Below the pieces are notes generated by a model. That model was not told where the DNA came from. It made no database searches and saw only the letters and a program-made list of their open reading frames with translations. DNA of 21,419 nt from Holosporales bacterium (GTDB lineage: Bacteria; Pseudomonadota; Alphaproteobacteria; BNTO01), in assembly GCA_031257945.1 (NCBI GenBank), contig JAIRNU010000047.1, forward strand, positions 1 to 21,419. Direction: 5' to 3'. This document shows positions 1-7,411 of the stretch, one piece after another (the stretch's first letter is position 1; every line of letters starts with the position of its first letter). Both the position numbers and the translations under genes were made by a program.

Positions 1-1
1 A

Positions 2-118
2 GCAAAGAAAGCGAGAGAAACCGCTATTGCCATGTTAGCGGATGGATTGTCTGTTGAAAAAATTAGCTCATACACGGGTTTATCCGTCGAAGAGGTCGCA
101 TCCATCAGTCAGGCTTAG
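2..118 (+). CDS. C-terminal fragment of an Rpn-family PD-(D/E)XK nuclease (window-edge partial)
   Basis: The window opens inside a frame that ends at TAG 116-118. The 38 visible residues run from AKKARETAIAMLADGLSVEK to EEVASISQA. This is the familiar tail of Rpn proteins (recombination-promoting nuclease / 'putative transposase' family): a charged helix followed by a short helix-turn-helix-like 'DGLSVEKIS.YTGLSVEEV' segment. The catalytic PD-(D/E)XK domain would lie upstream of the window and cannot be seen. Rpn proteins are DNA endonucleases linked to RecA-independent recombination and are often multicopy in host-associated bacteria. The assignment rests on the tail motif only. Whether the upstream part is intact cannot be judged here. 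Confidence 0.7.
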   Translation, partial: AKKARETAIAMLADGLSVEKISSYTGLSVEEVASISQA

Positions 119-229
119 GGCCATCGTATTAAATTAGCGAATCCTCGTTTGGGTTGGTCCGAAGAACTGGAGGTCAGTTTGCCACAAAGCCTGCCACAAC
201 AAGTAGCTACTCCGAATATCCCAGCATAA
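119..229 (+). pseudogene. Possible remnant of an AbrB/MazE-type antitoxin C-terminus
   Basis: Directly after the Rpn stop, and in the same frame, 36 codons stay open to TAA 227-229. They contain the peptide HRIKLANPRLGWSEEL, then a Pro/Gln/Ser-rich end. 'NPR.GW.E..' near the C-terminus is typical of AbrB/MazE/SpoVT-family antitoxins. There is no start codon with a ribosome-binding site, and no DNA-binding beta-hairpin domain precedes it. If the resemblance is real, this is a decayed fragment. It could also be chance or a former 3' extension of the Rpn frame. Low confidence. Confidence 0.25.
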
Positions 230-253
230 CCACTCCTGCTATTCATGGTGCAT

Positions 254-283
254 TTGGAACAAAATTTGGGGGCCCTTTATAAT
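254..283 (+). promoter_or_regulatory. Candidate sigma70 promoter for the 210-aa secreted protein
   Basis: TTGGAA (254-259) is followed after 18 bases by a perfect TATAAT (278-283), giving an expected transcription start near 290 and a leader of about 90 bases before the ATG at 381. The -35 box matches 4 of 6 consensus bases and the -10 box 6 of 6. The rest of 230-380 shows no other feature. Confidence 0.5.
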
Positions 284-380
284 ATTTACAAAAACAGATC
301 AACAAAAGTAAATAATTTAGCGATTTCTTAATAATAAATGAGCGAAGCTAAACTATACGCTGTGTTTACTTTCTCGTTAT

Positions 381-1013
381 ATGGAATACTTTAACTTTAC
401 TTACCGTTTTTTTCTCTGCCAAATTTCTGCGCTTGTTTTCGCAAATTTTGCGGCTTTTGCCGATATAGAGTTAAATATTGAACCAGATTTTGACATCGAA
501 GCGGAGATCGCGGATGACTTTGATATGCCTGCACAGGGCGGCGGCAGCGATGATGGCGGTTTCAATGTACCAAGAGCGACAACGATGAATGTCGGACAGC
601 AGCAGCAAATGCCTCAAACTAACGCCATGCCTCCAGCCGAGCAAAGCCCTCCGCAACCGCAACCTCAGCCCTTACAGGAACCAGTTGCATCAGTAGCACC
701 GCCTCCTGAAGCGATCGTAACCCCTCATGTTAACCAAAATAAGGGGAGCGGTATTATTCCAGCAGAGATTACCGTATCGCAAAAGCAATCCTTGGTTTTG
801 CGGGGAGATCGGGATTACTACATACTCGAGTCTCCAGATCCGGATAGTAGTAACAAACAGCAGATTATGCATCTTCCCTGTGGGCGGGCATATGTCATTA
901 TGAGCGTTCCAACGCAAAGTGAATTAGAAAATCAACAAAATGGGTTGCAAAATATCGGTGCCCAGGGGCAACAGGATCTTCAACCAATGGAGCTTCCGTT
1001 TAAAATACAATAG
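381..1013 (+). CDS. Secreted/periplasmic Pro/Gln-rich protein of unknown function
   Basis: 210 residues, no recognised family. The first 27 residues form a plausible Sec signal peptide: a hydrophobic core at about 9-24, then AAFA before D28. The mature protein starts with a strongly acidic stretch (about 28-50, rich in D/E). It continues with a Gly/Ser linker and a Met/Pro/Gln-rich low-complexity region (about 72-110). The end (about 122-210) is a more normal segment with beta-strand-like runs (ITVSQKQSLVLRGDRDYYIL) and one Cys, closing on another Gln-rich tail. The ATG at 381 lacks a clear Shine-Dalgarno sequence. A good promoter lies about 100 bases upstream. It precedes the 1413-aa secreted protein on the same strand with a 120-bp gap. 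Export is inferred; the function is unknown. Confidence 0.7.
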   Translation: MEYFNFTYRFFLCQISALVFANFAAFADIELNIEPDFDIEAEIADDFDMPAQGGGSDDGGFNVPRATTMNVGQQQQMPQTNAMPPAEQSPPQPQPQPLQEPVASVAPPPEAIVTPHVNQNKGSGIIPAEITVSQKQSLVLRGDRDYYILESPDPDSSNKQQIMHLPCGRAYVIMSVPTQSELENQQNGLQNIGAQGQQDLQPMELPFKIQ

Positions 1014-1075
1014 ACCGTCTAATAGCTGCGCTGCATTTTACTCTCGTTACTGTAATCGGAGGCCCCTAGCTAAGC

Positions 1076-1086
1076 GCGTTAACACA
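1076..1086 (+). promoter_or_regulatory. GCGTTAACACA motif, first copy
   Basis: Identical to 7344-7354. It stands 47 bases before the TTG start of the 1413-aa secreted protein, inside the 120-bp gap after the 210-aa gene. A CATAAT at 1123-1128 could be a -10 box for a transcript starting almost at the start codon, but its spacing to the TTAACA here is far too long for a standard promoter. Confidence 0.3.
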
Positions 1087-1133
1087 ATATTATGCTTTGC
1101 GCTTTTAAAATAAAGCTGGTGGCATAATTTGTT

Positions 1134-4100
1134 TTGGAAACAGTGTTTTTTCTTGTCAACCTCGTCCTATTTGTTTTTTTATGTATTCATGACGCAAGTG
1201 CCAGTATTCATGATGATCAGTTCGACTATACCGCTGAAAAAATAACGAAAGCACAAGTATTACAACAAATAAAGAAAGTAGACGATGCGTTCAAATCCCT
1301 TTTCACTGCGATCACACGAGCTAGCAAAAGGGTGGATTATGAAAAATTCATAGGTAATAGAGACGATCCTGCAAGCCTCCTGCCAGCTTCCTGTTACTCT
1401 AGGTTCAAGTGTTTTTACCGTGTCCTGGAGACATATTCCGATTGCCCTAAATTGCACCTTTCCCCGTACATTTGGGAAAATATACAAAAGACACTAGGGG
1501 GCAGCGGGGAGCCTGCTGACTCGCCGACGCTATACAATACTGTAATGAAGCTAGCTAATTGTATCACTAATGAATTCGCTCTTAAAGGGGAAATCGAGGT
1601 TTTAATAAAACCGCAGGCGCCAAATATTAATACGACGTTGCCAGGCCTTATTGATAAACTGTATTGCGATATATTCCAAGAATGGACAGATATTCTTACA
1701 TATGATGAAGATGCTACCTGCGAGCTCGGTTATATAGACGATGAAGCGAATATTTTCACACTATTATCTGTTCTTAAAACTACAGCTGATGGAATGGATT
1801 TGACTCCTGATCACAGAGTATTGATCACTGATATCGGTAATATTGATAATAGCGATGTTAATACGCTTTTCGGCAAGGCTGTCCTGACTCAAAAAATTGT
1901 TTACGCCACGATGAAAGACTATATCCCTGTTAATTTTGCCATATTGCATAATGTATTAACAAATAAGACCAGCTCAATATCTGCAGCCATTAAACAGACT
2001 ATTCGCTATTTAATTGGCGAAACCACGGAGATTCCGCAATTCTCGATAATGGACCGCTTTGATGAATTGCAAAGAATTTTTAAGATTGCACTTGTGGAGA
2101 GATTTTTTGATTGCAAGGATTACTGGCCTGGTAACAAAAGCAATTACAATGCGAAATGGGTGATAGAGCAAACCGCTGGCAAACAAGCAGATATCGCAAG
2201 CAGTTGCCGCCGAGACATTACGCCTTTAAATAATTTATACGCTCGTACGGTTGATGTGTTTTGCTGGGATGGCAGTTTAATTGCACAATTAGTCATTTTA
2301 TCTAACATATTATTTAATCCAAGTTTTATTATTGATGATGTAGAGTTTTCCCGCTGGAATAAACTTATCGGGTCAGTAAAAGATACAAATAAAAACACCA
2401 TTCTTGGAATTTTAAATTTTTGCTACAAAAACCTTCAAAATTTCAAAACCGCCGATGTTTTTGAGGAAAATTTGGGTGTTTTGGTGGGGGGCGACGTCAC
2501 GTCACAAAACAATAACGCAGCTGAAAGTGAAAGCAATGAGCATTCGCTAAGCGCACTTATGAACAGTCTTTTTCGCATGTGCTTTCTGCCCTTTTTTCAT
2601 GAAATACAGTTGATTCAGGATGATATAGAAAGATTGTCCGCACGCCCTGATATTGACGCTAATACGCGGCTTTTTGTAGGAACTCTGGACGATTCGCAGG
2701 ATTCTTTTTGCGGGCGGTTCATGTATTTAAAAAAGGCCTTTGCAACAATATACGAAACGAATCAGTTCCAATGGGCTGATACTATTTTTGATAAACTATG
2801 CAAATATTTGCCAATTCTTCATCAGGAAGTGTTGGCCAGTATAGATTTACCGACAGACCAATTCTCGCATACTTTCAGGCAGGCCTGGTGGAGCGGGGCC
2901 GGAGCATATGGCACACTGAATGATATAATCGACGCTGTTATTGGAGGCGGTATAGATAATGTATATCAGGGTAGTAACACATATTATTCTATAAGCAAAC
3001 TGCGCCCATTCAATGTTTGTTTTTTGATGGAGAGTATAAATACTATTGTAAAAGACAAAAAACTTTCTGAGTTAGGAAGTATTATCGGCGCCACTACAAA
3101 CGGCCTACCTGAAAATATTACTACTATTAATGAGAAGATTTTATACGTGCAAGAATTACTTCATGATATCACTAAATTTGCGGGGCTCCCCGAGGCGGCG
3201 CAGGTTTACTCGCTGTTAACGGCCCAAAAATCCGGACTTATTTGGAAATTAAAAAACATAAGGGATTTACTCGGTAGCAAGAAAACAAAGGAGGCTATGG
3301 ATATTTTGGGAGCGCCAACCTCCGCGACTTTCTTTCCGCCGACAAAAAGCGGGACGGTTTTGGAAACGCTAGACGCCCTCTTGGCTTCTACTTTTTCACC
3401 TTTTTTCAGCTTTATACTAGACAAAAACAAAGCTAATACTATTGGCTTACACTCAAAAAACATGCACTCCCTCCTTGGTGACTTACACTACTTGCAAGAA
3501 TACTTGGCTGATACGGGGGAGTGTGACTTTTCGGATGTCTTAGGAAATGACTGGGATAGCAAGTACACCCTGACCCTTTCGGGGAAGATAGTTGCTTGCG
3601 AGGACCTCCTATTGGATTTTTGTAAGAATTATACGTATATTCCGGCCGCTAAGATCCTCCGCTTTTGCGGGGCTTTCTGCGAAATTGTGCATAGTATTGT
3701 TGGCGATGATGTGCAAACAAAAATTGGGGAGCCGCTAGCAGACGCCAAAGAGGCATCTCTTTTCGGTATTATTAACAACCTTTTGACGACTTTAATGCCA
3801 AAGCTTGAGCCCAGCGCGCAAAAGGTAACCGAGACAATAGACGCTATAGCGGGAAAAATCGCTGCAAGTAATATTATTGCGCCCGAAAATAAACAAATTA
3901 TACTGCAGAGTATTGGAACGCTATCGGAGGAGTATTGCAATTTTGATAGTGAATATCCGCCGTTAATTACATTATGGCAAATTATAGAGATAACAGTTAG
4001 GCGTGCGGTTGCGGGAAGCCAACCTCGTCAGGCCGAGCAATTGCTCCGCGTAATAAATAAAACACAAGAAAAACTCGATGAAATAATGCAGTATATCGAC

Positions 4101-5375
4101 GAAGTAAGCGCTTTAGATTTTACGGGACCAAATAGCGATGCAATAATTACTGAATATATATTATCAAAAATTGGTCCCTCCGAGGATTTCAGAGAGGGCG
4201 AAGAGGGTACTATATTCTCTATTACAAACGATTTGGTGCTGCGGTTGTCTAGCATGTGTATGCGCCTTGAAAACCTGAATGTGCCTGACAGCGCCCCTAT
4301 TAGCGATTTTTCCAATGCCTTTACGTCGGATCATATTTTGGACGCTCTTTTGGCGATTAAGCAGCGGATCATGCCGGGAAGCTGCCCTCTTTTCTACCTA
4401 ACCCATTGTCTTCAGATGATTTACCATAATCTGCTAAGCATAGTGGATCATTGCAAAATAATTGTAGAAGGGCCTTTCGGGAATAATGTAGAAAGAATGG
4501 AAAAAGCCGCTTTCGATGTATTTTTGGAGGAAAAACACACATTCCTCCGCGAAATTCCCATTTTTTTGCGAGAAATTGCGGTGACGCTGCAATATATCGC
4601 AGAGGTTTTCCCATACACCCTCCACGTCGATAAATTGCAGCCGTGTATTGATATATCTTGCGATCTTGCGGATATCGCCGCGGCGACAAAAGGGCTTCAG
4701 CAAAATATTTCTGCACTGGTAGGGGTGCTAGGGTATGGTGATGCAGTTGCCCCCCCTGAATATGAAAGTATAAATAGCGCGGATAATTGCGACATAATGC
4801 ATGAATACTTTTGGAAGATTGGAGAGTGCCTTTTAGACTTATCTTCTTCACTGCGTAGTCTTCAGTTTGATGTACCGCAGGGGGCCTATTTGTTTCCTGA
4901 TTTATTAGCAATGGGCGAGTATGCAAAATTATCTGCGCTAGAGGTGGACAATATAAAAAAGGTTACTATTCCAATTTTATCTGGCATATCCATGCAAGCC
5001 CGTAATAAACGCAAGCTATACTGTGCTGATTGCAATATAGATAAAGTCCAGGGTGGCTTGGAATTTTTGACGGCGTCTTTGTTGGATGTAGCGTGTGCTT
5101 TGTCTTATTGCGGGAATTTATGTACAACTTTTACGGATATTGCGCCTTTTTCTGATACATACAATATTTTGAGAAAGATTTACTGCGCCGAGGATGAAAA
5201 AGACATCGTTGATACTTTGATAATATTAGATGATGATATCGCCAGGGCGGAAGATAGCGTAAGGTGGATTATGGACAAAACAATAAAAATGCCGAATGCC
5301 CTGAATATTTTTCAAAAAAAGGATGCCGATATTGTTACAAAATTTATGCTTTCGCTGGGGAATACTGGCGGATAA
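1134..5375 (+). CDS. Very large secreted helical-repeat protein of unknown function
   Basis: 1413 residues, no recognised domain. TAA at 1125-1127 closes the frame just upstream, so the start must be TTG 1134 or GTG 1143. Both give a hydrophobic signal peptide (about 4-18) with a cleavage-like ASA at 21-23, although the usual N-terminal positive charge is missing. The mature chain is almost all amphipathic helix, with scattered cysteines. I see a degenerate repeat: hydrophobic-Gly, a loop of 4-20 residues, then a helix starting Ser/Thr-hydrophobic with I/L at i+3/i+4 (for example KIGEPLADAKEASLFGIINN). Clear copies begin near residues 121, 198, 294, 451, 587, 650, 724, 803, 864, 1013 and 1199. 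The spacing is about 63-96 residues or roughly twice that, suggesting a unit of about 70-75 residues and an alpha-solenoid-like fold. No enzyme motif was seen. An effector or envelope scaffold role is a guess. Confidence 0.8.
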   Translation: METVFFLVNLVLFVFLCIHDASASIHDDQFDYTAEKITKAQVLQQIKKVDDAFKSLFTAITRASKRVDYEKFIGNRDDPASLLPASCYSRFKCFYRVLETYSDCPKLHLSPYIWENIQKTLGGSGEPADSPTLYNTVMKLANCITNEFALKGEIEVLIKPQAPNINTTLPGLIDKLYCDIFQEWTDILTYDEDATCELGYIDDEANIFTLLSVLKTTADGMDLTPDHRVLITDIGNIDNSDVNTLFGKAVLTQKIVYATMKDYIPVNFAILHNVLTNKTSSISAAIKQTIRYLIGETTEIPQFSIMDRFDELQRIFKIALVERFFDCKDYWPGNKSNYNAKWVIEQTAGKQADIASSCRRDITPLNNLYARTVDVFCWDGSLIAQLVILSNILFNPSFIIDDVEFSRWNKLIGSVKDTNKNTILGILNFCYKNLQNFKTADVFEENLGVLVGGDVTSQNNNAAESESNEHSLSALMNSLFRMCFLPFFHEIQLIQDDIERLSARPDIDANTRLFVGTLDDSQDSFCGRFMYLKKAFATIYETNQFQWADTIFDKLCKYLPILHQEVLASIDLPTDQFSHTFRQAWWSGAGAYGTLNDIIDAVIGGGIDNVYQGSNTYYSISKLRPFNVCFLMESINTIVKDKKLSELGSIIGATTNGLPENITTINEKILYVQELLHDITKFAGLPEAAQVYSLLTAQKSGLIWKLKNIRDLLGSKKTKEAMDILGAPTSATFFPPTKSGTVLETLDALLASTFSPFFSFILDKNKANTIGLHSKNMHSLLGDLHYLQEYLADTGECDFSDVLGNDWDSKYTLTLSGKIVACEDLLLDFCKNYTYIPAAKILRFCGAFCEIVHSIVGDDVQTKIGEPLADAKEASLFGIINNLLTTLMPKLEPSAQKVTETIDAIAGKIAASNIIAPENKQIILQSIGTLSEEYCNFDSEYPPLITLWQIIEITVRRAVAGSQPRQAEQLLRVINKTQEKLDEIMQYIDEVSALDFTGPNSDAIITEYILSKIGPSEDFREGEEGTIFSITNDLVLRLSSMCMRLENLNVPDSAPISDFSNAFTSDHILDALLAIKQRIMPGSCPLFYLTHCLQMIYHNLLSIVDHCKIIVEGPFGNNVERMEKAAFDVFLEEKHTFLREIPIFLREIAVTLQYIAEVFPYTLHVDKLQPCIDISCDLADIAAATKGLQQNISALVGVLGYGDAVAPPEYESINSADNCDIMHEYFWKIGECLLDLSSSLRSLQFDVPQGAYLFPDLLAMGEYAKLSALEVDNIKKVTIPILSGISMQARNKRKLYCADCNIDKVQGGLEFLTASLLDVACALSYCGNLCTTFTDIAPFSDTYNILRKIYCAEDEKDIVDTLIILDDDIARAEDSVRWIMDKTIKMPNALNIFQKKDADIVTKFMLSLGNTGG

Positions 5376-5428
5376 TGTGGCTATACTTTTAAGTGTAGGG
5401 TGAGTACGGCATGTTCGCTCTTGGACAA

Positions 5429-6280
5429 TTATTTATATTCGTCGTCTACGCTGTTTACAATCGTTGGAGGAATGTTGTTTGGCACACCTCCACCTAAACA
5501 TATAGAATGTATAGCAACAGCAAGCCCCGTGCTATCGTCAGTTTCTAAATAAACACCGCATAGCGTACCCTTTCCATTCGTTGGGTCAGGTCTTTTAGGT
5601 TGAGGCACTTTCTTCAAAAAGCGAAAAGGGAGGGTCTCCAGTGGCGCCCCTATTATGGAAGCGTAATCACCGCACATCCCAGCATCGCTCAAAAAGCCAG
5701 TCCCACAAGGCAAAATCCGCGCATCAGCTGTTGGGACATGCGTATGCGTCCCAACAACCATACTGACTCGACCATCAAGGTAATACGCTAGGCCTATCTT
5801 CTCGGAAGTTGTTTCGGCGTGCAAGTCAATCACAATTGCTTTCAGATTATTCCGGGTTAGCTGGTGCAGTTTTAACAAATTAGCAATAATAGGGAAGGGG
5901 TTATCGAGGACTGGCCGCATAAATACTTGCCCCATGGCGTTAATTACTAAAATGTCTCCCTTTGGCGTGTGGCAAAGAAAGAAGCCCTTCCCGGGCACAG
6001 AATCAATGAAGTTTATGGGGCGAATGACCCGCGGATCCGTCCCTATATAAGAAAACATTTCCTTGTGGTCCCAGACGTGGTTTCCAGTAGTTATGACGTC
6101 AACCCCGGATTCATAGAAAAGTCGACAATTCACGCCAGCAATCCCGCACCCATGCTGGGCATTTTCGCCATTTACGATTACACAGTCGAGTGACATTTTC
6201 TTTCTTAAGTAGGGAATGTACTTTTGTATTACTTCGCGCCCACTTCTGGCAACCACATCCCCACAAAACAATATCCTCAT
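5429..6280 (-). CDS. ymdB: TIGR00282 / YmdB-family metallophosphoesterase
   Basis: 283 residues, full length for the family (about 260-285). Members are calcineurin-like di-metal phosphoesterases acting on 2',3'-cyclic nucleotides; B. subtilis YmdB influences RNA levels and biofilm formation. Metal-binding motifs are all present in order: GD at 7-8, NGEN at 37-40, GNHVWD at 66-71, DLHAE at 152-156, GTHTHVPTAD at 177-186 and SDAGMCG at 198-204. There is no signal peptide, so it should be cytoplasmic. The ATG at 6280 has AGGA about 12 bases upstream. It lies 158 bp downstream of the 257-aa secreted protein on the same strand and could be co-transcribed. It converges on the 1413-aa gene with a 53-bp gap that has no clear terminator. 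Family membership is firm; the physiological substrate here is unknown. Confidence 0.92.
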   Translation of the reverse strand: MRILFCGDVVARSGREVIQKYIPYLRKKMSLDCVIVNGENAQHGCGIAGVNCRLFYESGVDVITTGNHVWDHKEMFSYIGTDPRVIRPINFIDSVPGKGFFLCHTPKGDILVINAMGQVFMRPVLDNPFPIIANLLKLHQLTRNNLKAIVIDLHAETTSEKIGLAYYLDGRVSMVVGTHTHVPTADARILPCGTGFLSDAGMCGDYASIIGAPLETLPFRFLKKVPQPKRPDPTNGKGTLCGVYLETDDSTGLAVAIHSICLGGGVPNNIPPTIVNSVDDEYK

Positions 6281-6438
6281 TTACAATCTTTCCTACCACT
6301 CTACGCAGCAAGTATTTCAGCATTTGCGATATAAGACAAGTGTCATGGTGTAGCGCCACTTACTTACAAAATCAGTGATGTAATAACACATACAACGGAG
6401 GAATTTGGGAAATAGGCCGACAACCATTTTGCCTCGCC

Positions 6439-7212
6439 TTATGAGTAGTTGTCTATTACTAATTGCAGCAGAAACGATACTGTTGCTTTCAAATCTGCGA
6501 GTTCATCAAGCATTTTTTTGTTCTGTGCGAGTAATTCAGGAAACACTATCGGAGAGCTATCTTGCAATGACTCGTACAAAGAAAGGAATTCTTGCCCATT
6601 TGCAATCGAAGCAATCAGCTTTTGTATGCCATTATGAAGTGCATCAAAGTATCCTTGATCAGCAATACACATGGCTATAGTTTGTATTTCGCAGCATTTG
6701 TCCTGGAAAAAATTCACAATGAAAGTATCGGTTTCTGGTAATACTGATATGCTATCGAGATCGAAGTTGTTATACACTGTAGTCATTTCTTGAGTCAGTA
6801 ATTCAACCTTTTCCTCGAAATCCTCCTCGAAATCAGTTAGAAAATTGGACAGAGTAGTACGATTCTCAACAGAAGGATTGGATAAGTAATTATTTATTGC
6901 GGTAATTATGCTAAGTATCGGCGAAATATTCACCATGTTTATAGCATATACTGGCTGAGTTAATACTTCTTGAAAATTGTACTGAAATGTATCAATTGTT
7001 TGAGCTAGAAAATCCACTGCTCTTTTGATTCGCTCAAAAGAAAAACGGTGATCTACGAGAAATTCACCGCCAATTCGATCCTTTATATCAAAGTACGTTT
7101 GGCCGCTCGATATTATGTTGAACCGTGGAAAAGAATCCAAATCTTGGAACTTTTGTCCACAAAAAGCGTAATTCACACTAAAAAAGGCAACAATTGTGAT
7201 AACTCTTGACAT
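6439..7212 (-). CDS. Secreted helical protein of unknown function (257 aa)
   Basis: The frame is open from an ATG at 7266, but I place the start at ATG 7212. This gives MSRVITIVAFFSVNYAFCGQ, a classic signal peptide, and a GGGGGAG ribosome-binding site lies 4 bases upstream. The mature protein (about 238 residues) is predicted almost wholly helical: a segment after residue 55 with repeated heptad-like hydrophobics, an acidic stretch (LTDFEEDFEEKVELL), and a C-terminal helix pair rich in Leu/Ala. The segment SPILSIITAINNYL resembles the helix pattern of the 1413-aa protein (SLFGIINNLLTTL), so the two may be distantly related; this is a visual impression. It is divergent from the 731-aa secreted protein and shares a 199-bp intergenic region with it. 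No family recognised. Confidence 0.7.
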   Translation of the reverse strand: MSRVITIVAFFSVNYAFCGQKFQDLDSFPRFNIISSGQTYFDIKDRIGGEFLVDHRFSFERIKRAVDFLAQTIDTFQYNFQEVLTQPVYAINMVNISPILSIITAINNYLSNPSVENRTTLSNFLTDFEEDFEEKVELLTQEMTTVYNNFDLDSISVLPETDTFIVNFFQDKCCEIQTIAMCIADQGYFDALHNGIQKLIASIANGQEFLSLYESLQDSSPIVFPELLAQNKKMLDELADLKATVSFLLQLVIDNYS

Positions 7213-7343
7213 TCCACTCCCCCATACCATTTTGTTATATACTAGCTTCCCCAGACGCCACGTCATAGTAACTCCGAAATATTTAATATTTAATTAACAA
7301 GATTTAAAGAATGATAAAAACTGTGATTGCCAGCTGAAGCCCG

Positions 7344-7354
7344 GCGTTAACACA
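7344..7354 (+). promoter_or_regulatory. GCGTTAACACA motif, second copy
   Basis: The 11-base sequence GCGTTAACACA lies 57 bases before the ATG of the 731-aa secreted protein. The same 11 bases occur 47 bases before the start of the 1413-aa secreted protein. TTAACA inside it is a 5/6 match to a -35 box, but no well-spaced -10 box follows in either place. It may be a promoter element or a shared operator. Two copies alone are weak evidence. Confidence 0.3.
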
Positions 7355-7411
7355 TATTTAAGTAGTTTTTTTTAGCATTACATTGTGAAAGGGGGGAGTT
7401 TTTATGAAATT

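Noticed and set aside
245..331. 28-aa plus-strand frame before the 210-aa gene
   Set aside because: It has no ribosome-binding site and overlaps the predicted promoter (254-283), so it would not be transcribed whole.
4369..4926. 185-codon minus-strand open frame
   Set aside because: It lies wholly antisense to the 1413-aa gene, has no signal or motif, and has an irregular composition rich in His, Arg and Pro. It is a shadow of the coding strand.
6405..6680. 91-codon plus-strand open frame
   Set aside because: It is antisense to the end of the 257-aa secreted protein, with no recognisable features.
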